Under the pieces are notes generated by a model that was not told where the DNA came from, ran no database searches, and saw nothing but the letters and a program-made list of their open reading frames with translations. A stretch of 64,000 nt of DNA from Zetaproteobacteria bacterium. GTDB lineage: Bacteria; Pseudomonadota; Zetaproteobacteria; Mariprofundales; Mariprofundaceae. The translations under genes and the position numbers were made by a program. The DNA is taken from positions 1 to 64,000 of the forward strand of contig PEAA01000007.1 in NCBI GenBank assembly GCA_002753275.1, given 5' to 3'. Positions within the stretch are counted from its first letter, which is position 1. The number at the start of each line of letters is the position of its first letter. Shown here in pieces: positions 45,987 through 54,071 of this stretch.

Positions 45987-46679
45987 ATGCCGGGTGAGAT
46001 GTTGAAAAATATAGATCCAGAGGTTCTTCCTTTAATTCCTAAGTATTTGACGCATCGATTGAATGATCTTGATGGTATTCGTTGTGCACTGGCCGATGAT
46101 GATTTTGCAACGGTGACACGCTTCGGTCATAGCATGAAAGGTTCTGGCTCCAGTTATGGGCTGGATCCAATCAGTGAGATGGGGGCTTTGATTGAAAAAG
46201 CGGGCTTGGCTAAAGATGTTGATCGTGTTTTGGATGTTTTGACGGAACTGGAAGACTTTCTTAAAAAAGTTCTTGACTCTGAAGATTTAAATTTGAACGC
46301 TGATCGTAATGTTCGTCGTGTGTTGTGTGTTGATGACAATGAAGATGTGACAGACTTGCTTGAAATGATTTTGATCAAAGGTGGTTTGGATGTTGAAGTG
46401 ATTCATGATGCCGAGCTGGGTCTGGAGCGTATGAGTCGTGGTGGCATCGATCTTTTGTTGCTCGATGTCAGTATGCCGAAAATGAATGGCTTTGAGTTTA
46501 TGGAAAAAATGAATGCCTGTGGCAGCAAGGTCCCTGTTGTTTTTTTAACGGCGAGTCAATCGGAAGAGGATGAGTTGCGCGGCTTAACACTTGGTGCAAG
46601 GGATTATATTATTAAACCATTCTCTTCCGCGTTGATCCATAGCCGTGTGGTAGGTTTAATGCACCGTCTCTATGCATAG
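45987..46679 (+). CDS. Hpt-receiver fusion protein
   Basis: Residues about 10-100 form an Hpt domain with the phospho-accepting His in FGHSMKGSGSSYG (near 48); residues about 108-230 form a receiver with VDDNED, phospho-Asp in LLLDVSMPKMNG (near 158), FLTAS and IIKPFSS. The Hpt-first order is unusual for a short stand-alone protein. Its stop overlaps the following cheB by eight bases in a different frame, so it may supply the receiver that CheB lacks. GAGAGGCG precedes the ATG. Confidence 0.9.
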   Translation: MPGEMLKNIDPEVLPLIPKYLTHRLNDLDGIRCALADDDFATVTRFGHSMKGSGSSYGLDPISEMGALIEKAGLAKDVDRVLDVLTELEDFLKKVLDSEDLNLNADRNVRRVLCVDDNEDVTDLLEMILIKGGLDVEVIHDAELGLERMSRGGIDLLLLDVSMPKMNGFEFMEKMNACGSKVPVVFLTASQSEEDELRGLTLGARDYIIKPFSSALIHSRVVGLMHRLYA

Positions 46680-47310
46680 CGGTGTGATTGCCCCAGATAG
46701 ATTGGCCCCGTTTCCTAAGGTTTTTAAGTCACCAGCATGTGTGGTGATCGGCAGTAGTACGGGAGGGCCGTATGCGCTGATGGCGCTTTTTGAGGGTTTT
46801 AAACAACCCTTGCCTATTCCGTTGGTTGTTGTTCAGCATATTCGTCCCCATGGCGTTCCTCCGTTGGTAAAGGCATTGGCGAGCCGTTGTTGTATGCCGA
46901 TTGAAATTGTTCAAGAGGGCGATTGCTTGCGGGCAGGTGTTATTTATATTGCCAGCTCCAATAATCAGCATTTAAGTATTTTGCATCATGCACAGCGGGG
47001 CTTGGTCGCAAATTATACGGATGAAGAGAAAAGCGAGCATTGCCGGCCAGCGGTGAATGTTTTGTTTGCATCGATGGCGCGTTTGGCGCCGCAGTTTAAA
47101 GCGATTGCTGTTGTTTTGACAGGAATGGGCAAGGATGGTGCCCAAGGTGCGGAGCAGCTTGTCAAGTCGGGCAGCGTTGTGATTGTACAGGATGAATCCT
47201 CGGCAGTGGTTTGGGGAATGCCAAGGGCCGTTGTTGAGGTTGGTGCTGCGCATAAAGTTTTATCCATTGAGCAGATTGCGATTGAAATAGAGCGGTTGGC
47301 TGCGGTGTAA
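46672..47310 (+). CDS. CheB-type protein-glutamate methylesterase without a receiver domain
   Basis: The 212-residue protein is the catalytic half of CheB. The Ser-His-Asp triad is visible in IGSSTGGPYAL, VVQHIRPHG and LTGMGKDG. Standard CheB has an N-terminal receiver that controls the esterase; here it starts with only about 20 residues before the catalytic fold, and a receiver is instead fused to Hpt in the overlapping upstream gene. It would remove methyl groups from the nearby chemoreceptor. It ends the cluster; rpsO has its own promoter downstream. Confidence 0.9.
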   Translation: MHSGVIAPDRLAPFPKVFKSPACVVIGSSTGGPYALMALFEGFKQPLPIPLVVVQHIRPHGVPPLVKALASRCCMPIEIVQEGDCLRAGVIYIASSNNQHLSILHHAQRGLVANYTDEEKSEHCRPAVNVLFASMARLAPQFKAIAVVLTGMGKDGAQGAEQLVKSGSVVIVQDESSAVVWGMPRAVVEVGAAHKVLSIEQIAIEIERLAAV

Positions 47311-47353
47311 TGTTGTTTTTACAGCATCGAGATTCAGGTGCTGAAGGTTGTTG

Positions 47354-47381
47354 TTGCAAGATGAAAAGGTTTCGGTATAGT
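47354..47381 (+). promoter_or_regulatory. Probable promoter of rpsO-pnp
   Basis: TTGCAA (47354-47359) and TATAGT (47376-47381) are 16 bases apart, 41 bases upstream of the rpsO start. Confidence 0.55.
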
Positions 47382-47421
47382 CCGCCTCCTTGAAAATAAT
47401 GAAACGAGATTGAGAGGATTC

Positions 47422-47691
47422 ATGTCTCTGACTGCTGAAAAAAAGAATGAAGTTATGACCGCATTTGCGACCCACGAAGGAGATACAGGTTCTCCAGAGG
47501 TTCAGGTTGCTCTGCTGACGACGCGTATCAATGAGTTGAGTGATCACTTTAAGGCGCACCATAAAGATCACCATTCACGCCGTGGCCTTTTAAAGATGGT
47601 TGGTCAGCGTAGAAATCTTTTGAAATATATTAAAGCGAAGGACTTTGGTCGTTATCGCAGCCTGATTGAACGCTTGGGCTTGCGTCGCTAA
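47422..47691 (+). CDS. rpsO: 30S ribosomal protein S15
   Basis: The 89-residue S15 binds the central domain of 16S rRNA. It reads [12 protein letters not shown], then the family signature [39 protein letters not shown] and ends in [12 protein letters not shown] 47422 is preceded by GAGAGG; an in-frame ATG four codons upstream lies before this site. It precedes pnp, as in most proteobacteria, with a strong hairpin in between. Confidence 0.98.
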   Translation: MSLTAEKKNEVMTAFATHEGDTGSPEVQVALLTTRINELSDHFKAHHKDHHSRRGLLKMVGQRRNLLKYIKAKDFGRYRSLIERLGLRR

Positions 47692-47703
47692 GAATGCTTG
47701 CAT

Positions 47704-47740
47704 AAAGGGCGGCTCAATATTGAGCCGCCCTTTTCTTTTT
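47704..47740 (+). terminator. Strong hairpin and T-tract between rpsO and pnp
   Basis: GGGCGGCTCAAT and ATTGAGCCGCCC form a continuous 12-base palindrome extended by AAA/TTT and followed by TTTTCTTTTTT. Some read-through is likely, because pnp shows no clear promoter of its own in the 50 bases left; in other bacteria this region is also an RNase III site. Confidence 0.88.
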
Positions 47741-47781
47741 TGTTTTACAACTTAGATGGATCTCTCGAATAAGGATATGGA

Positions 47782-49887
47782 ATGTTTGATATTAAGAAAG
47801 TAAATACGGTCGTTGGCGATCGTGAATTTGGTTTAGAAACGGGTCGAATTGCGCGTCAAGCGGGCGGCTCAGTGTTGGCACAGTATGGCGATGTGATTGT
47901 TCATGTGGCAGCCACGACCGCAAAAACAGCGATGCAAGGGGTTGATTTCCTGCCGTTGACCGTGCATTACCAAGAGCGTACATACGCTGCTGGCCGCTTT
48001 TTAGGCGGCTTTTTAAAGCGAGAAGGTCGTCCTTCTGAAAAGGAAACTTTGACTTCGCGCTTGATTGATCGTCCGATTCGTCCCCTTTTTCCTAAAGGTT
48101 ACTTCCATGAAACCCAAGTGATTGCCACGGTGATCTCGGCCGATGAAGACAATAATCCTGATATTATTGCTATCAATGGTGTTTCAGCTGCGTTGATGAT
48201 CTCAGATGTGCCTTTTGCAGAAGCGATTGCTGCTTCACGCGTGGGGATGATTGATGGTGCGTTTGTCTTGAATCCAACCTATGAGCAGATGAAATCGTCG
48301 GTGCTTGATTTGGTGGTTGCGGGAACGCGTGATGCTGTTTTGATGGTTGAGTCTGAAGCGAAAGAGTTGAGTGAACAGCAGATGCTGGATGCGGTGATCT
48401 TTGGCCAAGAGGGTTATCTACCTGTGATTGAAGCAATTGAAGCCTTGGCCGCGCAAGCTGGTAAAGAGAAAATTGAAGTCACATTGGCAGGGAATGATGA
48501 TGTGCAAGCTGCTGTCAATGAGGCGTTTGAAGCCGATGTGCGTGCAGCTTATGATATTGTTGATAAACAAGCACGCTCGACCAAACTTGATGCGATTCGT
48601 TTGACTGCGGCAGCGCAGTTGGCAGGTAGTGAAGAGGCCTCAGGTCAGTTTGCTTCTAATGATGTCACCTCTGCGATGAAATCATTAGAAAAACGGGTGG
48701 TTCGCCGCGCAATTATCGATGGTCATCCGCGTATTGATGGCCGTTCCACGACCGATGTGCGTGCAATTGATTGTCAAGTTGGTGTTTTGCCTCGTACCCA
48801 TGGTTCAGCGCTTTTCACCCGTGGTGAGACACAGGCACTTGTCACGATTACCTTAGGTACAGAGCAAGATATGCAGATGACTGAAAGCTTGGAAGGTGTT
48901 GATAAACAACGCTTCATGCTGCACTATAATTTCCCGCCGTACTCTGTCGGTGAGGCGCGCCGTATGGGTGCTCCAGGTCGTCGTGAAATTGGTCACGGTC
49001 GCCTGGCGCGTCGTGGTGTTGAGGCAGTTATCCCCTCTGCGGATACTTTTGCCTATGCCATTCGCGCGGTGAGTGAAATTACTGAATCCAATGGTTCATC
49101 CTCAATGGCATCTGTATGTGGCACTTCGTTGGCCCTGATGGATGCAGGTGTGCCGATCAAGGCGCCGGTTGCAGGTATTGCGATGGGCTTGATTCTTGAA
49201 AAAGATGGTTATGCGGTATTGTCAGATATTTTGGGTGATGAAGATCATTTGGGCGATATGGACTTTAAGGTTGCCGGTACATCTGCGGGTGTCACAACCT
49301 TGCAACTTGATATTAAGATTGGTGGTTTAACCCGTGATATTATGCAACAGGCCTTGGCGCAAGCCAAAGAGGGTCGTATGCATATCTTGGCTGAAATGGC
49401 CAAGTGTATGACGGAGTCGCGTGATGATGTGGCCGATTATGCACCGCGTATGATTATGATGAAGATCAAAGCGGACAAAATTCGTGAAGTAATCGGTACG
49501 GGTGGTAAGGTGATTCGTGGTATCGTTGAAGAGACTGGCGCGAAGATTGACCTTGAAGATGATGGTACGATTAAGATCTTTGCCGTAACTGCCGAAGCGG
49601 GCAATGCGGCGAAAAAGATGATCGACGATATTGTTGCAGAGGTTGAAGTCGGTGCAACCTATGAAGGTAAAGTGGTCAAGTTGATGGATTTTGGTGCCTT
49701 TGTTCGTGTTCTTGGCAATACGGATGGTTTGGTTCATATTTCTCAAATTTCACACAAGCGCGTTGAAAATGTTGCGGATGAGTTGAAAGAGGGGGATGTG
49801 GTTAAGGTGAAGGTGCTTGAAATCGACCGTGGTGGTAAGATTCGTTTGTCGATGAAAGCGTTGCTGGATGCGCCAACAGAGGATTGA
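47782..49887 (+). CDS. pnp: Polyribonucleotide nucleotidyltransferase (PNPase)
   Basis: PNPase degrades RNA 3' to 5' by phosphorolysis and is part of the degradosome. Two RNase PH domains (residues about 1-235 and 290-540) are followed by a KH domain (IGTGGKVIRGIVEETGAKIDLEDDG) and an S1 domain (YEGKVVKLMDFGAFVRVLGNTDGLVHISQ). The FFRR-like LGGFLKREGRPSEKE and the catalytic GDEDHLGDMDFKVAGT motif are intact. At 701 residues it is full length. A terminator follows at 49917-49951. Confidence 0.98.
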   Translation: MFDIKKVNTVVGDREFGLETGRIARQAGGSVLAQYGDVIVHVAATTAKTAMQGVDFLPLTVHYQERTYAAGRFLGGFLKREGRPSEKETLTSRLIDRPIRPLFPKGYFHETQVIATVISADEDNNPDIIAINGVSAALMISDVPFAEAIAASRVGMIDGAFVLNPTYEQMKSSVLDLVVAGTRDAVLMVESEAKELSEQQMLDAVIFGQEGYLPVIEAIEALAAQAGKEKIEVTLAGNDDVQAAVNEAFEADVRAAYDIVDKQARSTKLDAIRLTAAAQLAGSEEASGQFASNDVTSAMKSLEKRVVRRAIIDGHPRIDGRSTTDVRAIDCQVGVLPRTHGSALFTRGETQALVTITLGTEQDMQMTESLEGVDKQRFMLHYNFPPYSVGEARRMGAPGRREIGHGRLARRGVEAVIPSADTFAYAIRAVSEITESNGSSSMASVCGTSLALMDAGVPIKAPVAGIAMGLILEKDGYAVLSDILGDEDHLGDMDFKVAGTSAGVTTLQLDIKIGGLTRDIMQQALAQAKEGRMHILAEMAKCMTESRDDVADYAPRMIMMKIKADKIREVIGTGGKVIRGIVEETGAKIDLEDDGTIKIFAVTAEAGNAAKKMIDDIVAEVEVGATYEGKVVKLMDFGAFVRVLGNTDGLVHISQISHKRVENVADELKEGDVVKVKVLEIDRGGKIRLSMKALLDAPTED

Positions 49888-49916
49888 TGGTTTAACAGTC
49901 CTGCTTGAAAGATAGC

Positions 49917-49951
49917 TAAAAAAGGAGATGACGCTGTCATCTCCTTTTTTG
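49917..49951 (+). terminator. Intrinsic terminator after pnp
   Basis: AAAAAGGAGATGAC and GTCATCTCCTTTTT form a 14-base stem with a 3-base loop, ending in TTTTTTG. It begins about 30 bases after the pnp stop and separates it from the peptidase gene. Confidence 0.88.
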
Positions 49952-49986
49952 TTTAGGGATGTGATTTTTTTAAGGATGGTCAGCGT

Positions 49987-51234
49987 ATGGGGTTCGACAA
50001 TTTTCAAGAATCAAAGCTTGATTCGGGTGTGTTGGTGTTGTCACATGGGATGCCAGCGGCGCAAACGGTCGCATTGGGGATTTTTATCGATGTTGGTAGT
50101 CGTGATGAGTTATCGCATGTAGCAGGGATTGCCCATGCGCTTGAGCATATGATGTTTAAGGGTACTACCCATCTGGATGTGCATAAACTCTCTCAACGGT
50201 TGGATAACTTGGGAGGTAATGCTAATGCATACACCTCGCGTGAACGGACCTGTTTTCATCTTCAGGTTCTGCATGAAGATTGGCAAGAGGCGCTTAAATT
50301 GCTATTGGATATGGTGCAGAATCCTGCGATTCCTGATGAGGAGTGGCAGCGAGAGCGAGAGGTTATTCTCTCTGAAATGGCGATGGTGGAAGATACCCCT
50401 GATGAGTGGATGTTTGATCAACATATGCAGGCGATGTTTCCAGATTCTGCATTTGGTGCTTCAACCTTGGGGACACGCGAGAGTATTCTTTCGATGCATG
50501 TGGATGATTTGCGGGATTATTTGCATCAACATTATCAACCTCCCCGTTTGCTGGTCAGTGCAGCTGGACGAATCGAGCATGCCGAATTGGTTGATTTGTT
50601 ACAGGCGTATCCCTGGAAGGGGAAGAGTGTTGCTTTGGTGAGGGAATGTCCCATTGCCGCGACTGGAGTACAGTATTTGGAGCGATCAACGGAGCAGGTT
50701 CAGATTGCACTTTCATGGCCAGGTATCTCAGCTGCATCCGCTGAGCGTCCTTTGGCATGGGTCGCTAATCAGTTGCTTGGCGTGGGTATGAGCTCAAGTC
50801 TTTTTCGTGAAGTTCGTGAGAAGCGCGGCTTGGTTTATGGCATTGGCTCCCATCTTTCGACATATACGGATTTGGGGATTTGGTCAGTCTCATGTGCGAC
50901 TGATCCGAAGTTGCTGGCACCCTGTTTGCAAGTGTTGCAAGAGACCTTGACGGGGTATGTGGATGAGTTAAGTGATGAGCTGTTAATGCGTGCCAAACGA
51001 CAGCTTGAGGTGCAACTTCGTATGGGGATGGACTCAGTCGAGGGATATATGCTCTATTTGAGTGGTCGGTTTGACGAGCCCGTTTTACATTCACAAGCCT
51101 ATTGGGTGGCGTTGATTCAAGAAGTTACCGTCATTGATTTGCGCGTATGGGTTGCAAAACATCTTGCTGCCGAACCGATGTGGACACTGCTTGGACCTAA
51201 AAAAGCACTACAATCTGCTAGAAATATTCTGTAG
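49987..51234 (+). CDS. M16-family zinc peptidase (processing-protease-like)
   Basis: The 415-residue protein has the inverted zinc motif HxxEH as His50, Glu53 and His54 in GIAHALEHMMFKGT, the distal glutamate in the EREVILSEMAMVEDTPDEW region, and the second-domain signature REVREKRGLVYGIGSHLS. It corresponds to the single-chain, 45-kDa M16B type related to mitochondrial processing peptidase. No signal peptide is visible, so it is likely cytoplasmic. Pairing with pnp is common in several proteobacterial groups. Substrates are unknown. Confidence 0.93.
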   Translation: MGFDNFQESKLDSGVLVLSHGMPAAQTVALGIFIDVGSRDELSHVAGIAHALEHMMFKGTTHLDVHKLSQRLDNLGGNANAYTSRERTCFHLQVLHEDWQEALKLLLDMVQNPAIPDEEWQREREVILSEMAMVEDTPDEWMFDQHMQAMFPDSAFGASTLGTRESILSMHVDDLRDYLHQHYQPPRLLVSAAGRIEHAELVDLLQAYPWKGKSVALVRECPIAATGVQYLERSTEQVQIALSWPGISAASAERPLAWVANQLLGVGMSSSLFREVREKRGLVYGIGSHLSTYTDLGIWSVSCATDPKLLAPCLQVLQETLTGYVDELSDELLMRAKRQLEVQLRMGMDSVEGYMLYLSGRFDEPVLHSQAYWVALIQEVTVIDLRVWVAKHLAAEPMWTLLGPKKALQSARNIL

Positions 51235-51243
51235 ATTTCTTCC

Positions 51244-51981
51244 ATGATTCGTAGAGTTCGAGAAGATATTCGTACGGTTTTTGAGCGCGATCCTGCCGCA
51301 AAGTCGGTGTGGGAGGTGATGACATGCTATCCCGGTTTGCAAGCAATATGGATGTATCGCCTTGCACACAGGTTTTGGTGTTGGCGCCTTTTTTGGCTGG
51401 GGCGATTTACCATGCACCTTGCTCGTTGGTTTACAGGGATTGAAATTCATCCTGGTGCCTCCATCGGTCGGCGCTTTTTTATTGATCATGGTATGGGCGT
51501 TGTGATTGGTGAGACGACGGAGATAGGGGATGATGTGACCCTTTACCATGGTGTAACATTGGGTGGAACGACCTGGAAAAAACACAAGCGTCACCCAACC
51601 TTGGAAGATGGGGTGATTGTGGGAGCTGGAGCCAAAATATTGGGGCCAATCGTGGTGGGGGCACATTCACGCATTGGCGCTAATTCGGTGTTGTTGAGGG
51701 AGGTTCCTGCACACTCTACCGTGGTGGGGATTCCTGGGAATATTGTTACCAAAAGCAGCTCGGAGGGTGAGAAAGGGAAGATTAATCTTGATCACCATTT
51801 GATGCCGGATCCTGTTGCGGATGCGATTCGCCATATGTTAACGATGATTGATGATGTGAACGCGCGGATTGATGCGCATCATCGCAATGATACGATGGAC
51901 GCGGAAGAGGCTGTTTTGCATCAAGAGATGGAAAAGGAGCATCAAAAGGTTGAGAAATTTCTCGGTGGCGGTGGTATTTAA
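51244..51981 (+). CDS. cysE: Serine O-acetyltransferase
   Basis: CysE acetylates serine with acetyl-CoA, giving O-acetylserine for cysteine synthesis. The N-terminal helical part ([22 protein letters not shown]) and the C-terminal left-handed beta helix are clear, with [31 protein letters not shown] and GVTLGGT carrying the catalytic His and Asp. At 245 residues the C-terminus carries an acidic, coiled-coil-like tail ([19 protein letters not shown]) that is longer than in the minimal plant/bacterial type. Position directly before iscR suits cysteine supply to Fe-S assembly, as in other cysE-iscR arrangements. Confidence 0.96.
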   Translation: MIRRVREDIRTVFERDPAAKSVWEVMTCYPGLQAIWMYRLAHRFWCWRLFWLGRFTMHLARWFTGIEIHPGASIGRRFFIDHGMGVVIGETTEIGDDVTLYHGVTLGGTTWKKHKRHPTLEDGVIVGAGAKILGPIVVGAHSRIGANSVLLREVPAHSTVVGIPGNIVTKSSSEGEKGKINLDHHLMPDPVADAIRHMLTMIDDVNARIDAHHRNDTMDAEEAVLHQEMEKEHQKVEKFLGGGGI

Positions 51982-52002
51982 TCCTTTGCGCGGGGATGTT
52001 TA

Positions 52003-52027
52003 ATAGTTGACCTTTATGCTAGGTTAT
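52003..52027 (+). promoter_or_regulatory. Possible type 1 IscR-binding site overlapping the iscR promoter
   Basis: The left arm ATAGTTGAC equals the type 1 IscR half-site, and the 25-base site ends in TAT as expected, but the right arm is weak. TTGACC (52007-52012) within it can serve as the -35 box, which would give autorepression by holo-IscR. The evidence is one good half-site only. Confidence 0.4.
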
Positions 52028-52065
52028 GGAATGATTGGTTATCTTTTTGGATAAGGTGGTGCGAT

Positions 52066-52542
52066 ATGCGATTAACAAGTAAAGGTCGTTATGCGGTATC
52101 TGCAATGGTTGATTTGGCGAAGCAGGGGGAGGATAAGCCTGTCACTTTGGCTTCGATTTCAGAGCGGCAATGTATTTCACTTTCATATTTGGAGCAGCTA
52201 TTTCGTAAGTTGCGAGAGCATGGTTTGGTCACTTCCGTGCGAGGGCCTGGTGGTGGCTATCATTTGGCGGCATTGCCAAGTGAGATCACTGTGTCGGCCA
52301 TTATTTTAGCTGTCGATGAGCCGATTCAGATGACAATGTGTGCCAATGCAAGTCGGGGATGTCACCGAGGTCATCGTTGCGATACGCATCAGCTTTGGAA
52401 TACATTGGGGTTGCATATTCAGCGTTTTTTAGATGTGGTGACCGTCGAAAATATTATCAATCAAGATATTATTCTTGATTCGATTGAGATGTTGCCAGCA
52501 TCACATTATGTCGGTAATGAGCAGCCGATTAAGGTAGGTTGA
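52066..52542 (+). CDS. iscR: Rrf2-family transcription regulator IscR
   Basis: IscR senses Fe-S cluster status and controls Fe-S assembly genes. The winged helix-turn-helix starts MRLTSKGRYAVSAMVDLA and includes ISLSYLEQLFRKLREHGLV. The cluster ligands Cys92, Cys99, Cys105 and His108 follow the E. coli pattern (92, 98, 104, 107) with one extra residue in the first gap. It leads directly into a cysteine desulfurase with three bases between the stop and the proposed CTG start. Confidence 0.94.
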   Translation: MRLTSKGRYAVSAMVDLAKQGEDKPVTLASISERQCISLSYLEQLFRKLREHGLVTSVRGPGGGYHLAALPSEITVSAIILAVDEPIQMTMCANASRGCHRGHRCDTHQLWNTLGLHIQRFLDVVTVENIINQDIILDSIEMLPASHYVGNEQPIKVG

Positions 52543-52545
52543 CCT

Positions 52546-53682
52546 CTGAACACCCAATACTATTTTGATTACAATGCCACCGCCCCTATGCTTGAAGAAA
52601 GTATAGAGGCGGTGGTTTGTGCTTGCCGTGTTGCATCGGGAAACCCTTCGAGCCTGCATTGGGCGGGGCGTAAGTCGCGCAAGATTGTTGATGATGCACG
52701 CGATCTCATCGCGCGTTACTTGAAGGTCGAGCCCGGAAGTGTGGTTTTTACATCAGGTGGTACGGAAGCCAATAATATGGCGATTTATGGTGTGTTATCA
52801 TCCTGTGAACCTGGCACGATTGTTACCTCTGCGATTGAGCATCCTGCAGTGTTGCAGCCGATGGAGCGCTGGGGGCAAGAGCCTGGATGCGCGTTGGTTG
52901 TTGTGCGCCCCAGTCTTCAGGGCGAAATCGATGCGATTGATTTTTGTGCACAGATCTCGCGAGAGACGCGAATGGTGGCAATCATGTTGGCCAACAATGA
53001 GACTGGGGTGATTCAGCCTGTGCAGGCTATTGTCGATCATTGTCGTGGGCTTGGGGTTCCAGTGTTGGTCGATGCGGTGCAGGCGCTGGGAAAGATATCT
53101 TTGGATTTGAAAAAACTCGATGCTGATTTTGTTTCGCTCTCCGCGCACAAGATTGGTGGCCCCAAAGGTGTGGGCGCGTTAATTGTGCGTAAAGGCGCAG
53201 TATTTCAGCCGTTAATGCTTGGTGGTGGGCAAGAGCGAAAGCGGCGCTCAGGGACCGAAAATGTCGCGGCGATTGCTGGTTTTTCGGCTGCCTTACAATC
53301 GATGGATTTTACGCATGTTGATGTTGTGCGTAACCATTTTGAACAAATGTTGCTTGCTGCATTCGATGATGTGACAATTTTTGGGCGTGATGCGCTTCGA
53401 CTTGGTAATACATCGATGTTTTCTGTGCCGGGGATTGATGGTGAGACGCTGTTGATGCAGCTTGATTTGGCAGGATTTGCTGTGGCTTCGGGTTCGGCTT
53501 GCTCTTCAGGAAAACGCCAACCTTCGCATGTGTTGTGTGCGATGGGGGTTGCTCAGAGCGATGCTCGCAGCAGTTTGCGCATTAGCTTTGGCGGCGATTC
53601 AACCCTACGGGGGGCGGAAGCCCTTGTGCAAGCCTTGCAACAGGTGAGAGAACGCATGAAAAAACTTTCAGGATGGAAATGA
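52546..53682 (+). CDS. iscS: Cysteine desulfurase (IscS/NifS-type) with an apparent CTG start
   Basis: This pyridoxal-phosphate enzyme takes sulfur from cysteine for Fe-S clusters. The PLP lysine is in SAHKIGGPKG (about residue 202) and the catalytic cysteine in GSACSSGKRQPSHVL (about 319). The first ATG in frame (52588) would remove the conserved N-terminal YFDYNATAPM motif, which is encoded intact upstream. The frame is open only back to the iscR stop at 52540-52542 and holds no ATG, GTG or TTG there; CTG at 52546 lies seven bases after AAGGTAGG and gives a normal start (LNTQYYFDYNATAP). At about 379 residues it is a little shorter than E. coli IscS (404). Confidence 0.9.
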   Translation: MNTQYYFDYNATAPMLEESIEAVVCACRVASGNPSSLHWAGRKSRKIVDDARDLIARYLKVEPGSVVFTSGGTEANNMAIYGVLSSCEPGTIVTSAIEHPAVLQPMERWGQEPGCALVVVRPSLQGEIDAIDFCAQISRETRMVAIMLANNETGVIQPVQAIVDHCRGLGVPVLVDAVQALGKISLDLKKLDADFVSLSAHKIGGPKGVGALIVRKGAVFQPLMLGGGQERKRRSGTENVAAIAGFSAALQSMDFTHVDVVRNHFEQMLLAAFDDVTIFGRDALRLGNTSMFSVPGIDGETLLMQLDLAGFAVASGSACSSGKRQPSHVLCAMGVAQSDARSSLRISFGGDSTLRGAEALVQALQQVRERMKKLSGWK

Positions 53683-54011
53683 TGAATGCAGATATTACAG
53701 TGACTGCAGCAGCGGAACACTATTTTACCAATTTTTTGAAAGAGTATCCCTCGCAAGGGTTGCGTTTAAGTACCAAAATTTCGGGGTGTTCAGGCCATGC
53801 TTATGTGCTTGATGTTGTTGATCTCCCTCACGAGAGCGATTTAACGATTCCCATGTTACCTTTTTCCTTTTATGTGGATGCCATTGCTTATGAAAAAGCC
53901 TTGAAGGGGCTTGTGATCGATTATCAACAAGATGCGCTCTCTTCGGCGATTGTTTACCGTAACCCCAATGAGAAAGGGGCTTGCGGTTGTGGAGAGTCAT
54001 TTACCCTGTAA
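53679..54011 (+). CDS. iscA: A-type iron-sulfur carrier (IscA/ErpA/HesB family)
   Basis: The roughly 110-residue protein has the three cysteines of A-type carriers: one in SGCSG near residue 34 and two in GACGCGESF near the C-terminus. The start overlaps the desulfurase stop; ATG 53679 or 53682 both lie after AGGAT. The sequence between is divergent from textbook IscA (for example LPHESDLTIPMLPFSFYVDAIAYEKALKG), so the choice among IscA, ErpA and SufA is uncertain. No iscU, hscA, hscB or fdx follows. Confidence 0.85.
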   Translation: MMNADITVTAAAEHYFTNFLKEYPSQGLRLSTKISGCSGHAYVLDVVDLPHESDLTIPMLPFSFYVDAIAYEKALKGLVIDYQQDALSSAIVYRNPNEKGACGCGESFTL

Positions 54012-54071
54012 CGATTGAAAATAGAGGGTCGTCTTGAGAGTGTTAGATTAGATCGTGAAGGAGTTTTTCTT

